Below are positions 17,514 through 26,171 of a DNA stretch of 64,000 nt, in pieces. Origin of the DNA: Shinella lacus (GTDB lineage: Bacteria > Pseudomonadota > Alphaproteobacteria > Rhizobiales > Rhizobiaceae); contig NZ_WHSB02000002.1 of NCBI RefSeq assembly GCF_010994755.1, positions 124,001 to 188,000 of the forward strand, given 5' to 3'. The notes beneath the pieces were generated by a model that was given only the letters and a program-made list of their open reading frames with translations, was not told the origin of the DNA and did no database searches. Position numbers and translations under genes: made by a program. Each line of letters begins with the position of its first letter. Position 1 is the first letter of the stretch.

Positions 17514-17888
17514 CTACATCTCCGGCCGCCTGAAGGTCACCGACACCGATTTCCAGGTGTCGTAGGGTGCGAGCTTTTCGAGGCCCGTGAACGGCGCGCA
17601 GCGCACGACCGCGCGCACGGCGCTCGCCACGAAGGTCTTCGTCGCCGGATCGCCGGCGACGGGGCCGTCCACCTTGGGCGCGCCATCGAGCTCGCCTGCT
17701 TCCGTCAGCGTGAAAGCCACCCGGACGGCTTCGACATGGGCGGGAAGGTCCGCCGGGACATTCCAGCATTGCGCGATCTTCTGGTGCAGCGCGGTGGCGA
17801 GCGCCAGCGCGGCGCTATCGTCCGCCCGTGCTGGTGCTGCGAGGCCCGCCAGGGCCGCGACGGCGAGCAGGGCGCGATGGTGCGCCAT
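17514..17888 (-). CDS. Small periplasmic protein, TolA C-terminal-like
   Basis: A 124-residue protein with a clear Sec signal peptide (MAHHRALLAVAALAGLAAPARA). The mature part resembles the C-terminal domain of TolA/TonB-type proteins: a helix with CWNVP, a strand VRVAFTLTEAGEL, then SAVRAVVRCAPF with a second Cys that could pair with the first. It has no membrane anchor or proline-rich linker, so it is not a complete TolA. The ATG at 17888 comes one base after the stop of the upstream dehydrogenase, suggesting translational coupling. Function unknown. Confidence 0.75.
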   Translation of the reverse strand: MAHHRALLAVAALAGLAAPARADDSAALALATALHQKIAQCWNVPADLPAHVEAVRVAFTLTEAGELDGAPKVDGPVAGDPATKTFVASAVRAVVRCAPFTGLEKLAPYDTWKSVSVTFRRPEM

Positions 17889-17889
17889 G

Positions 17890-18762
17890 TTATTTCTTCT
17901 CCAGCCGGGCGAGCAGGGACGACGTGTCCCAGCGGTTGCCGCCCATGTCCTGCACGTCGCCGTAGAACTGGTCGATGAGGGCGCTGACCGGGAGCTTGGC
18001 GCCGTTGAGCCGGGCTTCGGACAGGACGATGCCGAGGTCCTTGCGCATCCAGTCGATGGCAAAGCCGAAATCATACTTGCCGGCGATCATCGTCTTGTGG
18101 CGGTTGTCCATCTGCCAGGAGCCGGCAGCACCCTTGGAGATGACCTCGATAACCTTCTCCATGTCGAGCCCGGCCTGCTTGCCGAAATGGATGCCTTCGG
18201 CGAGCCCCTGCACGACGCCGGCAACGCAGATCTGGTTGACCATCTTGGCAAGCTGGCCGGCGCCGGCCGGCCCCATCAGGCCGACCATGCGGGCATAGGC
18301 GTCGATGACCGGTCTCGCCTTTTCGAAGGTTTCTTCCTCGCCACCGCACATGACGGTGAGCACGCCGTTTTCCGCGCCGGCCTGGCCGCCGGAAACGGGG
18401 GCATCGATGAAGCTAAAACCCTTGGCCCGGGTGGCGGCGTCGAGTTCACGGGCGACCTCGGCCGAGGCGGTGGTGTTGTCGATGAGGATGGCGCCGGGTT
18501 TCATGCCGTCGAGCACGCCGTCCTTGGCTATCGTAACGGAACGCAGGTCGTCGTCGTTGCCGACGCAGGTGAAGACGAAATCGGCATCCTTCGCGGCCTC
18601 GGCGGGCGTCGCGAAGGCCTTGCCGCCGAACTCGGCTGCCCATTTTTCCGCTTTGGCAAAGGTGCGGTTGTAGACCGCCACCTCATGCCCACCCTTGACC
18701 TTCAGGTGGCCAGCCATGGGATAGCCCATGACGCCGAGACCGATGAATGCAACCTTTGCCAT
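17890..18762 (-). CDS. NAD(P)-dependent beta-hydroxyacid dehydrogenase
   Basis: A 290-residue member of the 3-hydroxyisobutyrate/tartronate-semialdehyde/6-phosphogluconate reductase family. The Rossmann motif is GLGVMG near residues 8-13, the substrate-binding loop is DAPVSGGQAGAENG near 120, and the catalytic Lys lies in GAGQLAKMVNQI near 167-178. It should interconvert a beta-hydroxyacid and its semialdehyde or keto acid; the exact substrate is not deducible. Its AGGAGG ribosome binding site lies in the 3' arm of an 8-bp hairpin (18770-18793), which suggests translational control. It leads a two-gene unit with the TolA-like protein. Confidence 0.9.
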   Translation of the reverse strand: MAKVAFIGLGVMGYPMAGHLKVKGGHEVAVYNRTFAKAEKWAAEFGGKAFATPAEAAKDADFVFTCVGNDDDLRSVTIAKDGVLDGMKPGAILIDNTTASAEVARELDAATRAKGFSFIDAPVSGGQAGAENGVLTVMCGGEEETFEKARPVIDAYARMVGLMGPAGAGQLAKMVNQICVAGVVQGLAEGIHFGKQAGLDMEKVIEVISKGAAGSWQMDNRHKTMIAGKYDFGFAIDWMRKDLGIVLSEARLNGAKLPVSALIDQFYGDVQDMGGNRWDTSSLLARLEKK

Positions 18763-18769
18763 GCCGTAA

Positions 18770-18793
18770 CCTCCTGCAATCTTTGGCAGGAGG
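18770..18793 (-). promoter_or_regulatory. Hairpin sequestering the Shine-Dalgarno sequence
   Basis: On the mRNA (minus strand) CCTCCTGC, an 8-base loop and GCAGGAGG form a perfect 8-bp stem. The 3' arm contains the AGGAGG ribosome binding site, 7 bases upstream of the dehydrogenase ATG at 18762. Closed, the stem would hide the whole Shine-Dalgarno. There is no T-run, so it is not a terminator. Confidence 0.6.
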
Positions 18794-18828
18794 TGTAGCG
18801 GATCATTGATTTCAGCGAAAGTGTTTCG

Positions 18829-19644
18829 TCAGCCGCGATACTTGGCAAGCACCAGATGGCCGGGGATGGGCTCGCCTTCCTCCATGCGCACGGTGATGTC
18901 GGTCATCTCGACGAGGTCGAAACCGGTTTCGTCGAGGCGCTGGCGGACATAGCCGGCGCCGTGTGCGAAACGCTGGTGCGGGCCGACCATGAAGGGCCGG
19001 CCGGCAAATGTGTCTTCCGGCAGCGTCTCGGAGGAGAAGATGAAATGGCCGCCGGCAACGAGGTTTTCGCCGACGCCGAAGAACAGCGGTTCGAGCGCGC
19101 CGAGATAGGGCAGCACGTCGGTCGCCGTGATGAGGTCGAAGGGCTCGTCGTCGTTGTCTTCGAGAAAATCGATCGCTTCGGCGACGTAGAGCGTTTCGTA
19201 GAGCTCCTTGTCATGCGCGATCTCGACCATGTTCTCCGAAAGGTCGACGCCGGTAATGTCTTCCGCCATGTCGCGCAGCGCCCCGCCGGTCAAGCCGGTG
19301 CCGCAGCCGAGGTCGAGCACGCGCTTGAAGGGACCGAGGCCGAGCGCCTGGAACCGCTGGCGCACGAGCAGCGGCACGCAATAGCCGAGTTGCTCGACCA
19401 GCACATTGTCGAAGACTTCGGCATGCTGGTCGAAGAGGGTGGTGACATAGGCGTCGGGCGCCTTTTCCGGCGTCTCGCCGCGGCCCATCGAGGCAAGCCG
19501 TACGGCGGCGCCGCCATGGTCCTCGGGGTCGAGCGCCAGCACGTCGGCATAGGCCTTGGCGGCGGCATCGAAATCGCCGGATTTTTCCAGCGAAAGGGCG
19601 CGGTTGTAGGCGTCCGCGAGCGCGTCTTCGTCGATCTTGGTCAT
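18829..19644 (-). CDS. TPR-containing SAM-dependent methyltransferase
   Basis: About 271 residues. A short tetratricopeptide-like segment (residues ~5-45, with AYNRALSLEKSGDFDAAAKA and YADVLALDPED) precedes a class I methyltransferase domain with the SAM motif VLDLGCGTG near 105, motif DITGVDLSENM, and the FDLITATDVLPYLG segment. The TPR part suggests a protein partner. The start is uncertain: ATGs at 19656 and 19680 are in frame, none with a strong ribosome binding site, and 19644 is chosen because homology-like sequence starts there. The methyl acceptor is unknown. Confidence 0.82.
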   Translation of the reverse strand: MTKIDEDALADAYNRALSLEKSGDFDAAAKAYADVLALDPEDHGGAAVRLASMGRGETPEKAPDAYVTTLFDQHAEVFDNVLVEQLGYCVPLLVRQRFQALGLGPFKRVLDLGCGTGLTGGALRDMAEDITGVDLSENMVEIAHDKELYETLYVAEAIDFLEDNDDEPFDLITATDVLPYLGALEPLFFGVGENLVAGGHFIFSSETLPEDTFAGRPFMVGPHQRFAHGAGYVRQRLDETGFDLVEMTDITVRMEEGEPIPGHLVLAKYRG

Positions 19645-19725
19645 GGCGGGTCTCATAAGGGCCGGGCGGGACTTTGGCAATGCCGCTGCCGTGGGTAGAT
19701 CTCCCGTTAGAGAAGGCGTCAGCTT

Positions 19726-20391
19726 TCAGTTATAGAGGTCGAGAGACAGTAACAGCGTCTTTGGAACCGGGTTCCACAGACCCGTTCGCAGTCCCGCTGC
19801 GCGGAGCGCCTGTGCCGTCCAGGTGTTGCAGCCGATCAGCGCGTTGAAATAGCCCTTGGCCTCGAAGAAGCGGTCGTTTGTTCCGTATCCTGCATTCTGG
19901 ATATGCCGCCGATCACCATTGGGGTCGGTCGCGAAGCTGTCCGACGCGAAGCCGACCAGCCGTTTGAAGCCGTCATCTCCAATCTGGAAACGGGTAATGG
20001 AAGAGCCGTTGGGTGTGATGTCTCCGGCGACGTCCACATGCATGACCGCGCTGTCGACGGTGAATGCCTTCAACACAGGAATCGGTTTCAGATCCGACCA
20101 GGTCGGTGTTTCGAGATAAAAGGCGCGACCACCCCAACCGAAGATGATCCATCGTGCGTCGGGATGTGCGAGCGGCATTCCGGATTCTGCAAGGAAGGCG
20201 AAAGTGGCGCGCGTATTGTCATCGAGCGGTATGGCGATATCCGTGTGGATGGGATTGGACAGGACGAGAATATCGCGCGTCCTCGCGGTTTCGCCGTCAT
20301 GCCAGATCGGTCGCGGAAACAGCGTGCCGATCGTAACCGCGACGGCGATCACCAGGACGACGAACAGGGTGTACCGTGCGGTCTTTCGCAT
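19726..20391 (-). CDS. TIGR02117 (DUF2459) family protein
   Basis: About 221 residues with one N-terminal membrane anchor (YTLFVVLVIAVAVTIGTLF). The DUF2459 signature is visible: SNPIHTDIAIPLD, then WIIFGWGGRAFYLETPTW, and late CNTWTAQALRAAGL. The paired His/Cys positions recall a papain-like or NlpC-like thiol hydrolase arrangement, but that is speculative. Its codons and base composition look less GC-rich than the neighbours. ATG 20391 is preferred over 20451 because it starts at the positively charged pre-membrane segment. Function unknown. Confidence 0.78.
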   Translation of the reverse strand: MRKTARYTLFVVLVIAVAVTIGTLFPRPIWHDGETARTRDILVLSNPIHTDIAIPLDDNTRATFAFLAESGMPLAHPDARWIIFGWGGRAFYLETPTWSDLKPIPVLKAFTVDSAVMHVDVAGDITPNGSSITRFQIGDDGFKRLVGFASDSFATDPNGDRRHIQNAGYGTNDRFFEAKGYFNALIGCNTWTAQALRAAGLRTGLWNPVPKTLLLSLDLYN

Positions 20392-20517
20392 TGTCTCGAA
20401 GGTGCGTACCGGGATATTCAATGCTGGCGGCAGTGGCCATTCGGGCCACAATCGTCAGCGGCGATCCGGCACTCATACACGGTCTGTCGACAGCCCGCCG
20501 GGATTTTCATCGTTTCG

Positions 20518-20784
20518 TCAGTGAATGATGAATTCGCCCTTCAGCGCGCGCCATTCGGACGCCGAGATCAGCCGGCGGTGGACGTAGCGCACCGAATGCA
20601 GCGGGCCGTCCAGCTTCTCCTGCCAGAATTTGAGAAAGCGCTTCATCTCCGGGAAATCCGGGGCGAGGTCGTAGTGCTGCCAGATATAGGTTTGCAGGAA
20701 CTGCTGGTGATCCGGCATGCGGTAGAGGATCTGGGCCGTGGTCATCCCGTAGCCCTTGAGCTGCATTGCCATGTCGTTCGTCAT
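20518..20784 (-). CDS. Usg family protein
   Basis: An 88-residue protein of the Usg family, first noted next to tryptophan genes in Caulobacter and relatives. Typical sequence runs through it: YGMTTAQILYRMPDH, then FLQTYIWQHYDLAPDFPE, then LDGPLHSVRYVH. No enzymatic role is established. It is monocistronic here, with no trp gene in the window. The AT-rich sequence just upstream (20785-20900) probably carries its promoter. Confidence 0.87.
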   Translation of the reverse strand: MTNDMAMQLKGYGMTTAQILYRMPDHQQFLQTYIWQHYDLAPDFPEMKRFLKFWQEKLDGPLHSVRYVHRRLISASEWRALKGEFIIH

Positions 20785-20928
20785 AGGGACCTCATTGCTT
20801 GGTGAATGATGGTCCCTATGATTGAGCGCTTACAGGGTTAATGAAATATTGATTTTTGATGGATAGTGAGAATTTTTCTTTGAAAACAGGGCCTTGGCAG
20901 CTCTCGCCTGCGAGTGCTGCCAAGGGTG

Positions 20929-21759
20929 TCACCGTTTCAGATGGCGCGTCAGGCGCAGTTCCAGCCAGGCCCAGAGATTGCGCAGCAGCTCCACGATCAG
21001 GAGATACATAAGCGCTGCCCAGAGATAGGCCTGGTAGTCGAAGGTGCGCGAGAAGGCGCGGCGGGTCTCGCCCATCAGGTCGAAGACCGTGACGATGGCG
21101 ACAATGGCCGAGCCCTTGATCATCAGGATGATCTCGTTGCCATAGGGCCTGAGCGCCACGATCAGCGCCTGCGGCAGGATCACCTTGAAGAAGGCGACCT
21201 TCTTGGGCAGGCCGAGGGCGGCGGCGCCCTCATGCTGCCCACGCGCCACGCTCTCGATGGCGCCGCGCAGGATTTCGGCCTGGTAGGCGGCGGTGTTGAG
21301 CGTGAAGGTGAGCAGGGCGCAGTTCCAGGCATCGCGAAAGAACCACCAGAGGCCAAGCGATTTCAACTCGGCGGAGAAGCTGCCGAGGCCGTAATAGACG
21401 AGGAAGAGCTGGGTGAGCAGCGGCGTGCCGCGGAAGAAATAGACGTAGCCGTAGGCAATCCACGAGAAGACCGGGTTCTTCGACATGCGCGCGAAGGCGA
21501 GCGGCAGCGAAATGAGACCGCCGAGCACCACCGACAGCGCCACGAGCAGCAGCGTGACGCCGAGGCCGGAGAGGTAGCTCGGGCCGTATTTGGTGAATTT
21601 TTCCGGATCCCAGCCGCCGACAATCATCAGGAAGATGCCGACGGTCAGCGCCAGCCAGACGCCCATGAAGATATTGCCGAAGAAGCGGCCGGCGGTGAAG
21701 GTTTTCGGCGGGGCCGGCGGCGGAGCCTGCGGCGGGATGAGGGTGGTGACGTAGCTCAT
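20929..21759 (-). CDS. Polar amino-acid ABC transporter permease (HisM-like)
   Basis: A 276-residue inner-membrane permease with an N-terminal Pro-rich tail (PPQAPPPAPPKT) and a binding-protein-dependent transport domain. The segment FRGTPLLTQLFLVYYGLGSF and the EAA loop (GAIESVARGQHEGAAALGLP) are those of the HAAT/PAAT amino-acid uptake family. It follows the HisQ-like permease with a four-base overlap. Together with the binding protein at 22.7 kb it forms a histidine/lysine/arginine/ornithine-type importer. No ATPase gene is present in the cluster. Confidence 0.92.
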   Translation of the reverse strand: MSYVTTLIPPQAPPPAPPKTFTAGRFFGNIFMGVWLALTVGIFLMIVGGWDPEKFTKYGPSYLSGLGVTLLLVALSVVLGGLISLPLAFARMSKNPVFSWIAYGYVYFFRGTPLLTQLFLVYYGLGSFSAELKSLGLWWFFRDAWNCALLTFTLNTAAYQAEILRGAIESVARGQHEGAAALGLPKKVAFFKVILPQALIVALRPYGNEIILMIKGSAIVAIVTVFDLMGETRRAFSRTFDYQAYLWAALMYLLIVELLRNLWAWLELRLTRHLKR

Positions 21760-22559
21760 CGTGCGGCCTCCGACCGTTTGGCCCAGCTTTCGATCGAGGA
21801 GAAGACCAGCGAGGACAGGAAGGCGAGCACCAGGAAGAGCAGGCAGGCGATGGCGTAGAACTCAAAGGCTTCCTTGGTGACGCGTGCGGCCACACTCGTC
21901 TGGCGCAGGATATCCGGCAGGCCGATGACGGAGACCAGCGCGGTGTCTTTCAGAAGCGCCATCCAGAGATTGCCGAGGCCGGGAAGGGCCACGCGGATCA
22001 ACTGCGGAAGGACGATCAGGCGCATGGTGCGGCCCTTGTGCAGGCCGAGCGCATACCCCGCCTCGTACTGGCCGCGCGGGATCGCCTTGAAGGCCGACAG
22101 CAGCACTTCCGAACAATAGGCGGAGAACACCACGCCGAGCGCGATCATGCCGGCGAAGAAGGCGTTGATTTCCACCGCACCGTCATAGCCGACCGCAGCC
22201 ATGAGGTTCTGCACGAGGATCTGCAGGCCGTAGTAGACGATGAAGAGCGTCAGAAGCTCCGGCAGGCCGCGGAAGAGCGTGGTGTAGATGTTCGCCGAAA
22301 GCCGCAGCGAGCGTTCTTCCGACTGTTTAGCCAGCGCGATGAAGAAGCCGAAGAACAGGCCGACGGGCAGGGTCGCGATGGCGAGGCTGGCCGTGACCAG
22401 GAAGCCCAGCGCGATCTCGTCGCCCCAGCCGGCGTCGCCGCATGCCAGGAGCGTATTGCCCGCAAATAGATTGAAGATGCCGATCGGTCCGCAGAGGGGA
22501 TCGATGATCCCGAGAAATGCGGATACCGCCTCGACGATGGCGGCGAAAAACCCGCTCAT
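21756..22559 (-). CDS. Polar amino-acid ABC transporter permease (HisQ-like)
   Basis: A 267-residue permease with the same FRGLPELLTLFIVYYGLQIL and EAA-loop (SAFKAIPRGQYEAGYALGLH) elements as the next gene, and about five or six membrane helices. It heterodimerises with the HisM-like subunit. A 172-base gap containing a terminator-like hairpin separates it from the binding-protein gene upstream, so part of the transcript probably stops after the abundant binding protein, a common arrangement in these operons. Confidence 0.92.
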   Translation of the reverse strand: MSGFFAAIVEAVSAFLGIIDPLCGPIGIFNLFAGNTLLACGDAGWGDEIALGFLVTASLAIATLPVGLFFGFFIALAKQSEERSLRLSANIYTTLFRGLPELLTLFIVYYGLQILVQNLMAAVGYDGAVEINAFFAGMIALGVVFSAYCSEVLLSAFKAIPRGQYEAGYALGLHKGRTMRLIVLPQLIRVALPGLGNLWMALLKDTALVSVIGLPDILRQTSVAARVTKEAFEFYAIACLLFLVLAFLSSLVFSSIESWAKRSEAAR

Positions 22560-22648
22560 GCCAGAAGAACCCCCGATGCGCGCTTCGCGCTTCTTGTTAA
22601 GGCGCCTTATGCGCCCGTCTTTTCTTTATGTACAAGTTCTCAAACAAA

Positions 22649-22677
22649 AGGGGCGGGAGAGCAAGCCCTCCCGCCCG
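22649..22677 (-). terminator. Attenuating terminator-like hairpin after the binding-protein gene
   Basis: On the minus strand a 9-bp GGGCGGGAG / CTCCCGCCC stem is followed by CCCTTTTG. It lies between the binding-protein gene and its two permease genes and may set the ratio of binding protein to permease. Confidence 0.7.
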
Positions 22678-22731
22678 TGCATTCTGCTGATGGGGTCAGA
22701 AAAAACCCGCATGAAGCAGTACGTGCCGCGA

Positions 22732-23514
22732 TCAGTCGCCGTAGACGTCGAAGGGGAAGTACTTGGCGTTGATTTCCTGATACTTGCCATTGGCGCGGAT
22801 TGCCGCGACCGCTGCCGTGAACTTGTCGGCAAGCGCCGTGTCGCCCTTGCGAACGGCCACGCCTGCGCCTTCGCCGTTGATGACCGGATCGATCGGCAGG
22901 GTGCCGAGCAACTTGCAGCAGGCGCCATCCTCGGACTTCAGCCATTCGGAGAGCACCACCACGTCGTCGATCACGGCGTCGATGCGGCCGTTGGCGATGT
23001 CGAGCTTGTACTCGTCAGCCGTCGGGTAGAGCTTGACCTCGGAATCCTTCATATGCGCTTCGGCATAGTTGGAATGGGTCGTCGAGCCCTGGGCGCCGAG
23101 CAGCTTGCCGGCGAGCGCTTCCGGGGTGGCTTCCGTGATCTCGCTATCCTTCGGCACGACGATGGCCGGCGGCGTGTTGTAGTACTTCTTGGAGAAGTCG
23201 ACCTGCTGCTTGCGCTCTTCGGTGATCGACATGGAGGCGATGATCGCGTCGAACTTCTTGGCGATGAGTGCCGGAATGATGCCGTCCCAGTCCTGCGTCA
23301 CGAAGGTGCATTCGGCCTTCATTTCCTCGCACATCGCCTTGGCGATATCGATGTCGAAGCCGGTCAGCGTGCCGTCGGATTCGAGGTTGTTGAAGGGCGG
23401 GTAGGCGCCTTCCGTTCCGATCACGATCTTCTCGCCTTCAGCCATCGCGGAGGAGGCGAAGAGGGCGATGACCGCAGCCGAAGCTGCAAGCGTGAAACGT
23501 TTGGAAATACGCAT
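22732..23514 (-). CDS. Amino-acid ABC transporter substrate-binding protein
   Basis: A 260-residue periplasmic binding protein of the lysine/arginine/ornithine/histidine class. Signal peptide: MRISKRFTLAASAAVIALFA followed by SSAMA. The mature protein starts with EKIVIGTEGAYPPFNN, typical of ligand-binding lobe 1, followed by GFDIDIAKAMCEEM and, later, MSITEERKQQVDFSKKYY. A Cys-Cys pair near GACCKLLG resembles nothing functional that I know. ATG 23514 follows an AGAGGAT box; the longer in-frame version reaching 23622 lacks a signal peptide start. First gene of the uptake operon. Confidence 0.93.
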   Translation of the reverse strand: MRISKRFTLAASAAVIALFASSAMAEGEKIVIGTEGAYPPFNNLESDGTLTGFDIDIAKAMCEEMKAECTFVTQDWDGIIPALIAKKFDAIIASMSITEERKQQVDFSKKYYNTPPAIVVPKDSEITEATPEALAGKLLGAQGSTTHSNYAEAHMKDSEVKLYPTADEYKLDIANGRIDAVIDDVVVLSEWLKSEDGACCKLLGTLPIDPVINGEGAGVAVRKGDTALADKFTAAVAAIRANGKYQEINAKYFPFDVYGD

Positions 23515-23857
23515 TTTGATCCTCTCTATTATAGGCTCTCGGGTTCTTCTTGTTGTCCGGGCCTTGATGTGAAGCGGGCAGGGCTGCCCGCTTGGGTCGG
23601 ATAATCGACCAATTTTCGCCAAAAAATCAACTGGTTTTCAGCCGTCTTTCCGCCCGGTTTCCCCGACAATTTCACGGCCCCTCCACTGGCCGGGCTGGCG
23701 GCGCGACCTATCTCCTGCGTCAACCGGAGCCGTTCAGGCAGGGTTAAGGCGCCGATGGCTAGGCCTTTGGACGACCATGACGGGTTCACCCACCGGCCGA
23801 AAGAGCCGGATGCACCCCTCTCGATGCAACAGACGGGACACCGTGAGGACAGAAAAA
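23515..23857. other. 343-bp divergent intergenic region
   Basis: Spacer between the divergent binding-protein and OmpA-like genes; it must hold both promoters. A TATAAT box exists on the minus strand at 23528-23533 but lies too close to the start codon to serve it. An AT-rich stretch (23600-23645) is the likeliest site of regulatory sequence. No gene, terminator or clear operator seen. Confidence 0.5.
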
Positions 23858-25990
23858 ATGAGTTTCCGCTCCAGACTATTCGCAACCGTGGCACTGCCGG
23901 TGCTGTCGAGCGCGCTGATCGCCACGCCGACGCTCGCCGATGCGCTGATGAAGCCGTTCGAGGTTGCGCAGGAGAGCACCGACCAGGGCCAGGGCCAGCC
24001 GAGCGAGGAAGAACTGCTGCAGCAACAGCAGGATACCCAGCCCGCGGCTGAAGAGGAACAGCAGGGCCAGGCCGAGGAACAGAAGGCCGCCGAAGAGGCA
24101 GAGCGCGCCGCCGCCGAGCAGAAGGCTGCGGAAGAGGAAGCCCAGCGCGCCGCTGCGGACGAGCAGAAGGCCGCCGAGGAGGCGGAGCGCGCCGCTGCCG
24201 AACAGAAGGCTGCCGAGGAAGAAGCGCAACGCGCGGCCGCGGAAGAACAGCAGGCCGCCGAAGAGGCCGAGAAGGCGGCTTCAGAGCAGAAGGCTGCGGA
24301 AGACGAAGCCCAGCGTGCCGCCGCAGAAGAGCAGCAACGCCAGGCCGACGAGCAGAAAGCCGCGGAGGACGCAGAGAAGGCTGCTTCCGAACAGAAGGCC
24401 GCCGAGGACGAGGCCCAGCGCGCGGCTGAGGAGCAGCGCCAGGCGGAAGAGCAGAAGGCTGCGGAAGAGCAAAAGCCGGCCGAAGACCAGCAGGCCGAGC
24501 AGCCAGTAGAACAGCCGGATGGCAGCGCTGCCGAAACGACGACGGGCGAAGAGCAGCCGGCGACCACGACCGGCGAGAGCGAACAGCAGCCGACCACCGG
24601 CGAGGGCGAGCAGCCCGCGGTCGCCGGCGAGGAAACCCCGGCCGAGACCGGCACAGAGCAACCCGCGACGGCCGAGACCGGCGAGACGCCCGCCACCGAG
24701 CCGGTGCCGGAGGTGGTCGACACGCTGACGGAAGAACAGAAGCAGGAGATCGCCGAAGATCCGGGCAAGAGCGACGAGACCGTCGTGCTGCCCGTCGAGA
24801 ACGGTGCGGCCGTGCTCGACAGCGACAAGGACGCCGACAATTCCGGCGGCCAGAAGAGCCGCGACCAACGACGCAAGCAGCGCGAAGAGCTGCGCGCCCA
24901 GGAAGAAGAGGCCCCGGTTCCCGATTCGGATGATTCCGCCCAGACGGCGATTTCCGAAGAGGTGCGCGAGGCCGTCTCGGGCAAGATCGAGGCCGGCAAC
25001 AGGGAAGAGGGCAGGCGCGTCAAGCGCGCGCCGGACTTCGAGGTGCCGGAGACGACCAACATCATCAACAACACCGTGATCAACAATACGGTCATCAACA
25101 ACAACACGACGATCGACAACAGCGTCACGCAGGTCAACGTCATTGAGCGCGTCGAGAACCGCACGGTGCTTGAGGTCGGCGACCAGTTGATCGTGCGCGG
25201 CGACGACCGGCCGCGCCTGCGCCGCGATTCGGAAGAGGTCTATTACGACAACCTCGCCCGTGGCCGCGTGCGCGAGACGATCGTGCGCCCCGGCGGCGTG
25301 CAGATCGTCACGATCTATAACCGGTACGGCGATATCATCCAGCGCTCGCGCGTCGGCCGGGACGGGCGGGAATATATCCTCGTCTATGCGCCGGAGCTGG
25401 AGGACGACTCGCCGCGTCCGGGCCTCGTCGATGTCGGCTACGAGCTGCCGCCGATGCGCCTGCGCATTCCGGTCAGCGACTACATCATTGACACGTCGAG
25501 CAATCCGGACCGCGATTATTACGAGTTCCTGTCCGAGCCGCCGGTCGAGCGCGTCGAGCGCGTCTACACGATCGACGAGGTGAAGCACTCGGCCCGCCTG
25601 CGCGACAAGGTCCGCCGCATCGACCTCGACACGATCACCTTCGCCACGGCGAGCGCGGAAGTGCCGATGTCCCAGGCCCGCACGCTGCGCAGCGTCGCCG
25701 ACGCCATGCAGAAGGTGCTCGACAAGGATCCGGGCGAGACCTTCCTGATCGAAGGCCACACCGATGCGGTGGGTTCGGACAAGTCGAACCTCGTTCTCTC
25801 CGACGAGCGCGCCGAATCGGTCGCGAGCCTGCTGACGGACGTTTATGGCATTCCGCCGGAAAACCTCCAGACGCAGGGGTATGGCGAGCGGTTCCTGAAG
25901 GTGAAGACGAGCATTGCCGAACAGCAGAACCGCCGCGTCACCATCCGCCGGGTGACGACGCTGGTACGCCCGATGGCGCGGGCGAACTGA
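23858..25990 (+). CDS. OmpA-family protein with acidic coiled-coil stalk
   Basis: A 710-residue envelope protein. After a signal peptide (cleavage near TLADA, residue ~28) come a Glu/Ala/Gln-rich predicted coiled coil (residues ~63-218, built on EEAERAAAEQKAA-like units), a Pro/Thr/Glu-rich stretch (to ~295), an Asn/Thr-rich patch (NIINNTVINNT), a conserved ~140-residue middle domain (RYGDIIQRSRVGRDG), and a C-terminal OmpA domain with the peptidoglycan-binding GHTDAVGSDKSNLVLSDERA. The last domain should bind diaminopimelate-type peptidoglycan non-covalently. No N-terminal beta barrel is evident. ATG 23858 follows GAGGAC. It is a paralogue of the next gene. Confidence 0.87.
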   Translation: MSFRSRLFATVALPVLSSALIATPTLADALMKPFEVAQESTDQGQGQPSEEELLQQQQDTQPAAEEEQQGQAEEQKAAEEAERAAAEQKAAEEEAQRAAADEQKAAEEAERAAAEQKAAEEEAQRAAAEEQQAAEEAEKAASEQKAAEDEAQRAAAEEQQRQADEQKAAEDAEKAASEQKAAEDEAQRAAEEQRQAEEQKAAEEQKPAEDQQAEQPVEQPDGSAAETTTGEEQPATTTGESEQQPTTGEGEQPAVAGEETPAETGTEQPATAETGETPATEPVPEVVDTLTEEQKQEIAEDPGKSDETVVLPVENGAAVLDSDKDADNSGGQKSRDQRRKQREELRAQEEEAPVPDSDDSAQTAISEEVREAVSGKIEAGNREEGRRVKRAPDFEVPETTNIINNTVINNTVINNNTTIDNSVTQVNVIERVENRTVLEVGDQLIVRGDDRPRLRRDSEEVYYDNLARGRVRETIVRPGGVQIVTIYNRYGDIIQRSRVGRDGREYILVYAPELEDDSPRPGLVDVGYELPPMRLRIPVSDYIIDTSSNPDRDYYEFLSEPPVERVERVYTIDEVKHSARLRDKVRRIDLDTITFATASAEVPMSQARTLRSVADAMQKVLDKDPGETFLIEGHTDAVGSDKSNLVLSDERAESVASLLTDVYGIPPENLQTQGYGERFLKVKTSIAEQQNRRVTIRRVTTLVRPMARAN

Positions 25991-26013
25991 TCGCGCTTTC
26001 AAGCGTTCTAATA

Positions 26014-26043
26014 TGGCCGCCGGTATATTGCCGGCGGCCATGT
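26014..26043. repeat. Inverted repeat between the OmpA-like genes
   Basis: ATGGCCGCCGG, a 7-base loop TATATTG and CCGGCGGCCAT make an 11-bp stem 24 bases after the first OmpA-like stop. There is no T-run, so it is at best an inefficient terminator or a 3'-stabilising hairpin. Confidence 0.6.
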
Positions 26044-26171
26044 CGCATTCAGCGCGGATTCATCTGCGATGATTTAGCGTCTTTTTGAACAGTGGCGGCT
26101 TGCATTGAAACACAAAATCGCCCCAAACCCTGAAGCAAGTGCGTCAAACGCTGGCAAACGAGGAAACGCCA

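Noticed and set aside
23528..23533. Perfect TATAAT on the minus strand before the binding-protein gene
   Set aside because: It would start transcription about 7 bases before the ATG and cut into the ribosome binding site, and there is no matching -35 box.
24281..26041. 586-codon minus-strand frame opposite the first OmpA-like gene
   Set aside because: Leu/Arg/Ala-rich mirror of the coiled-coil repeats; no start signal and no homology-like sequence.
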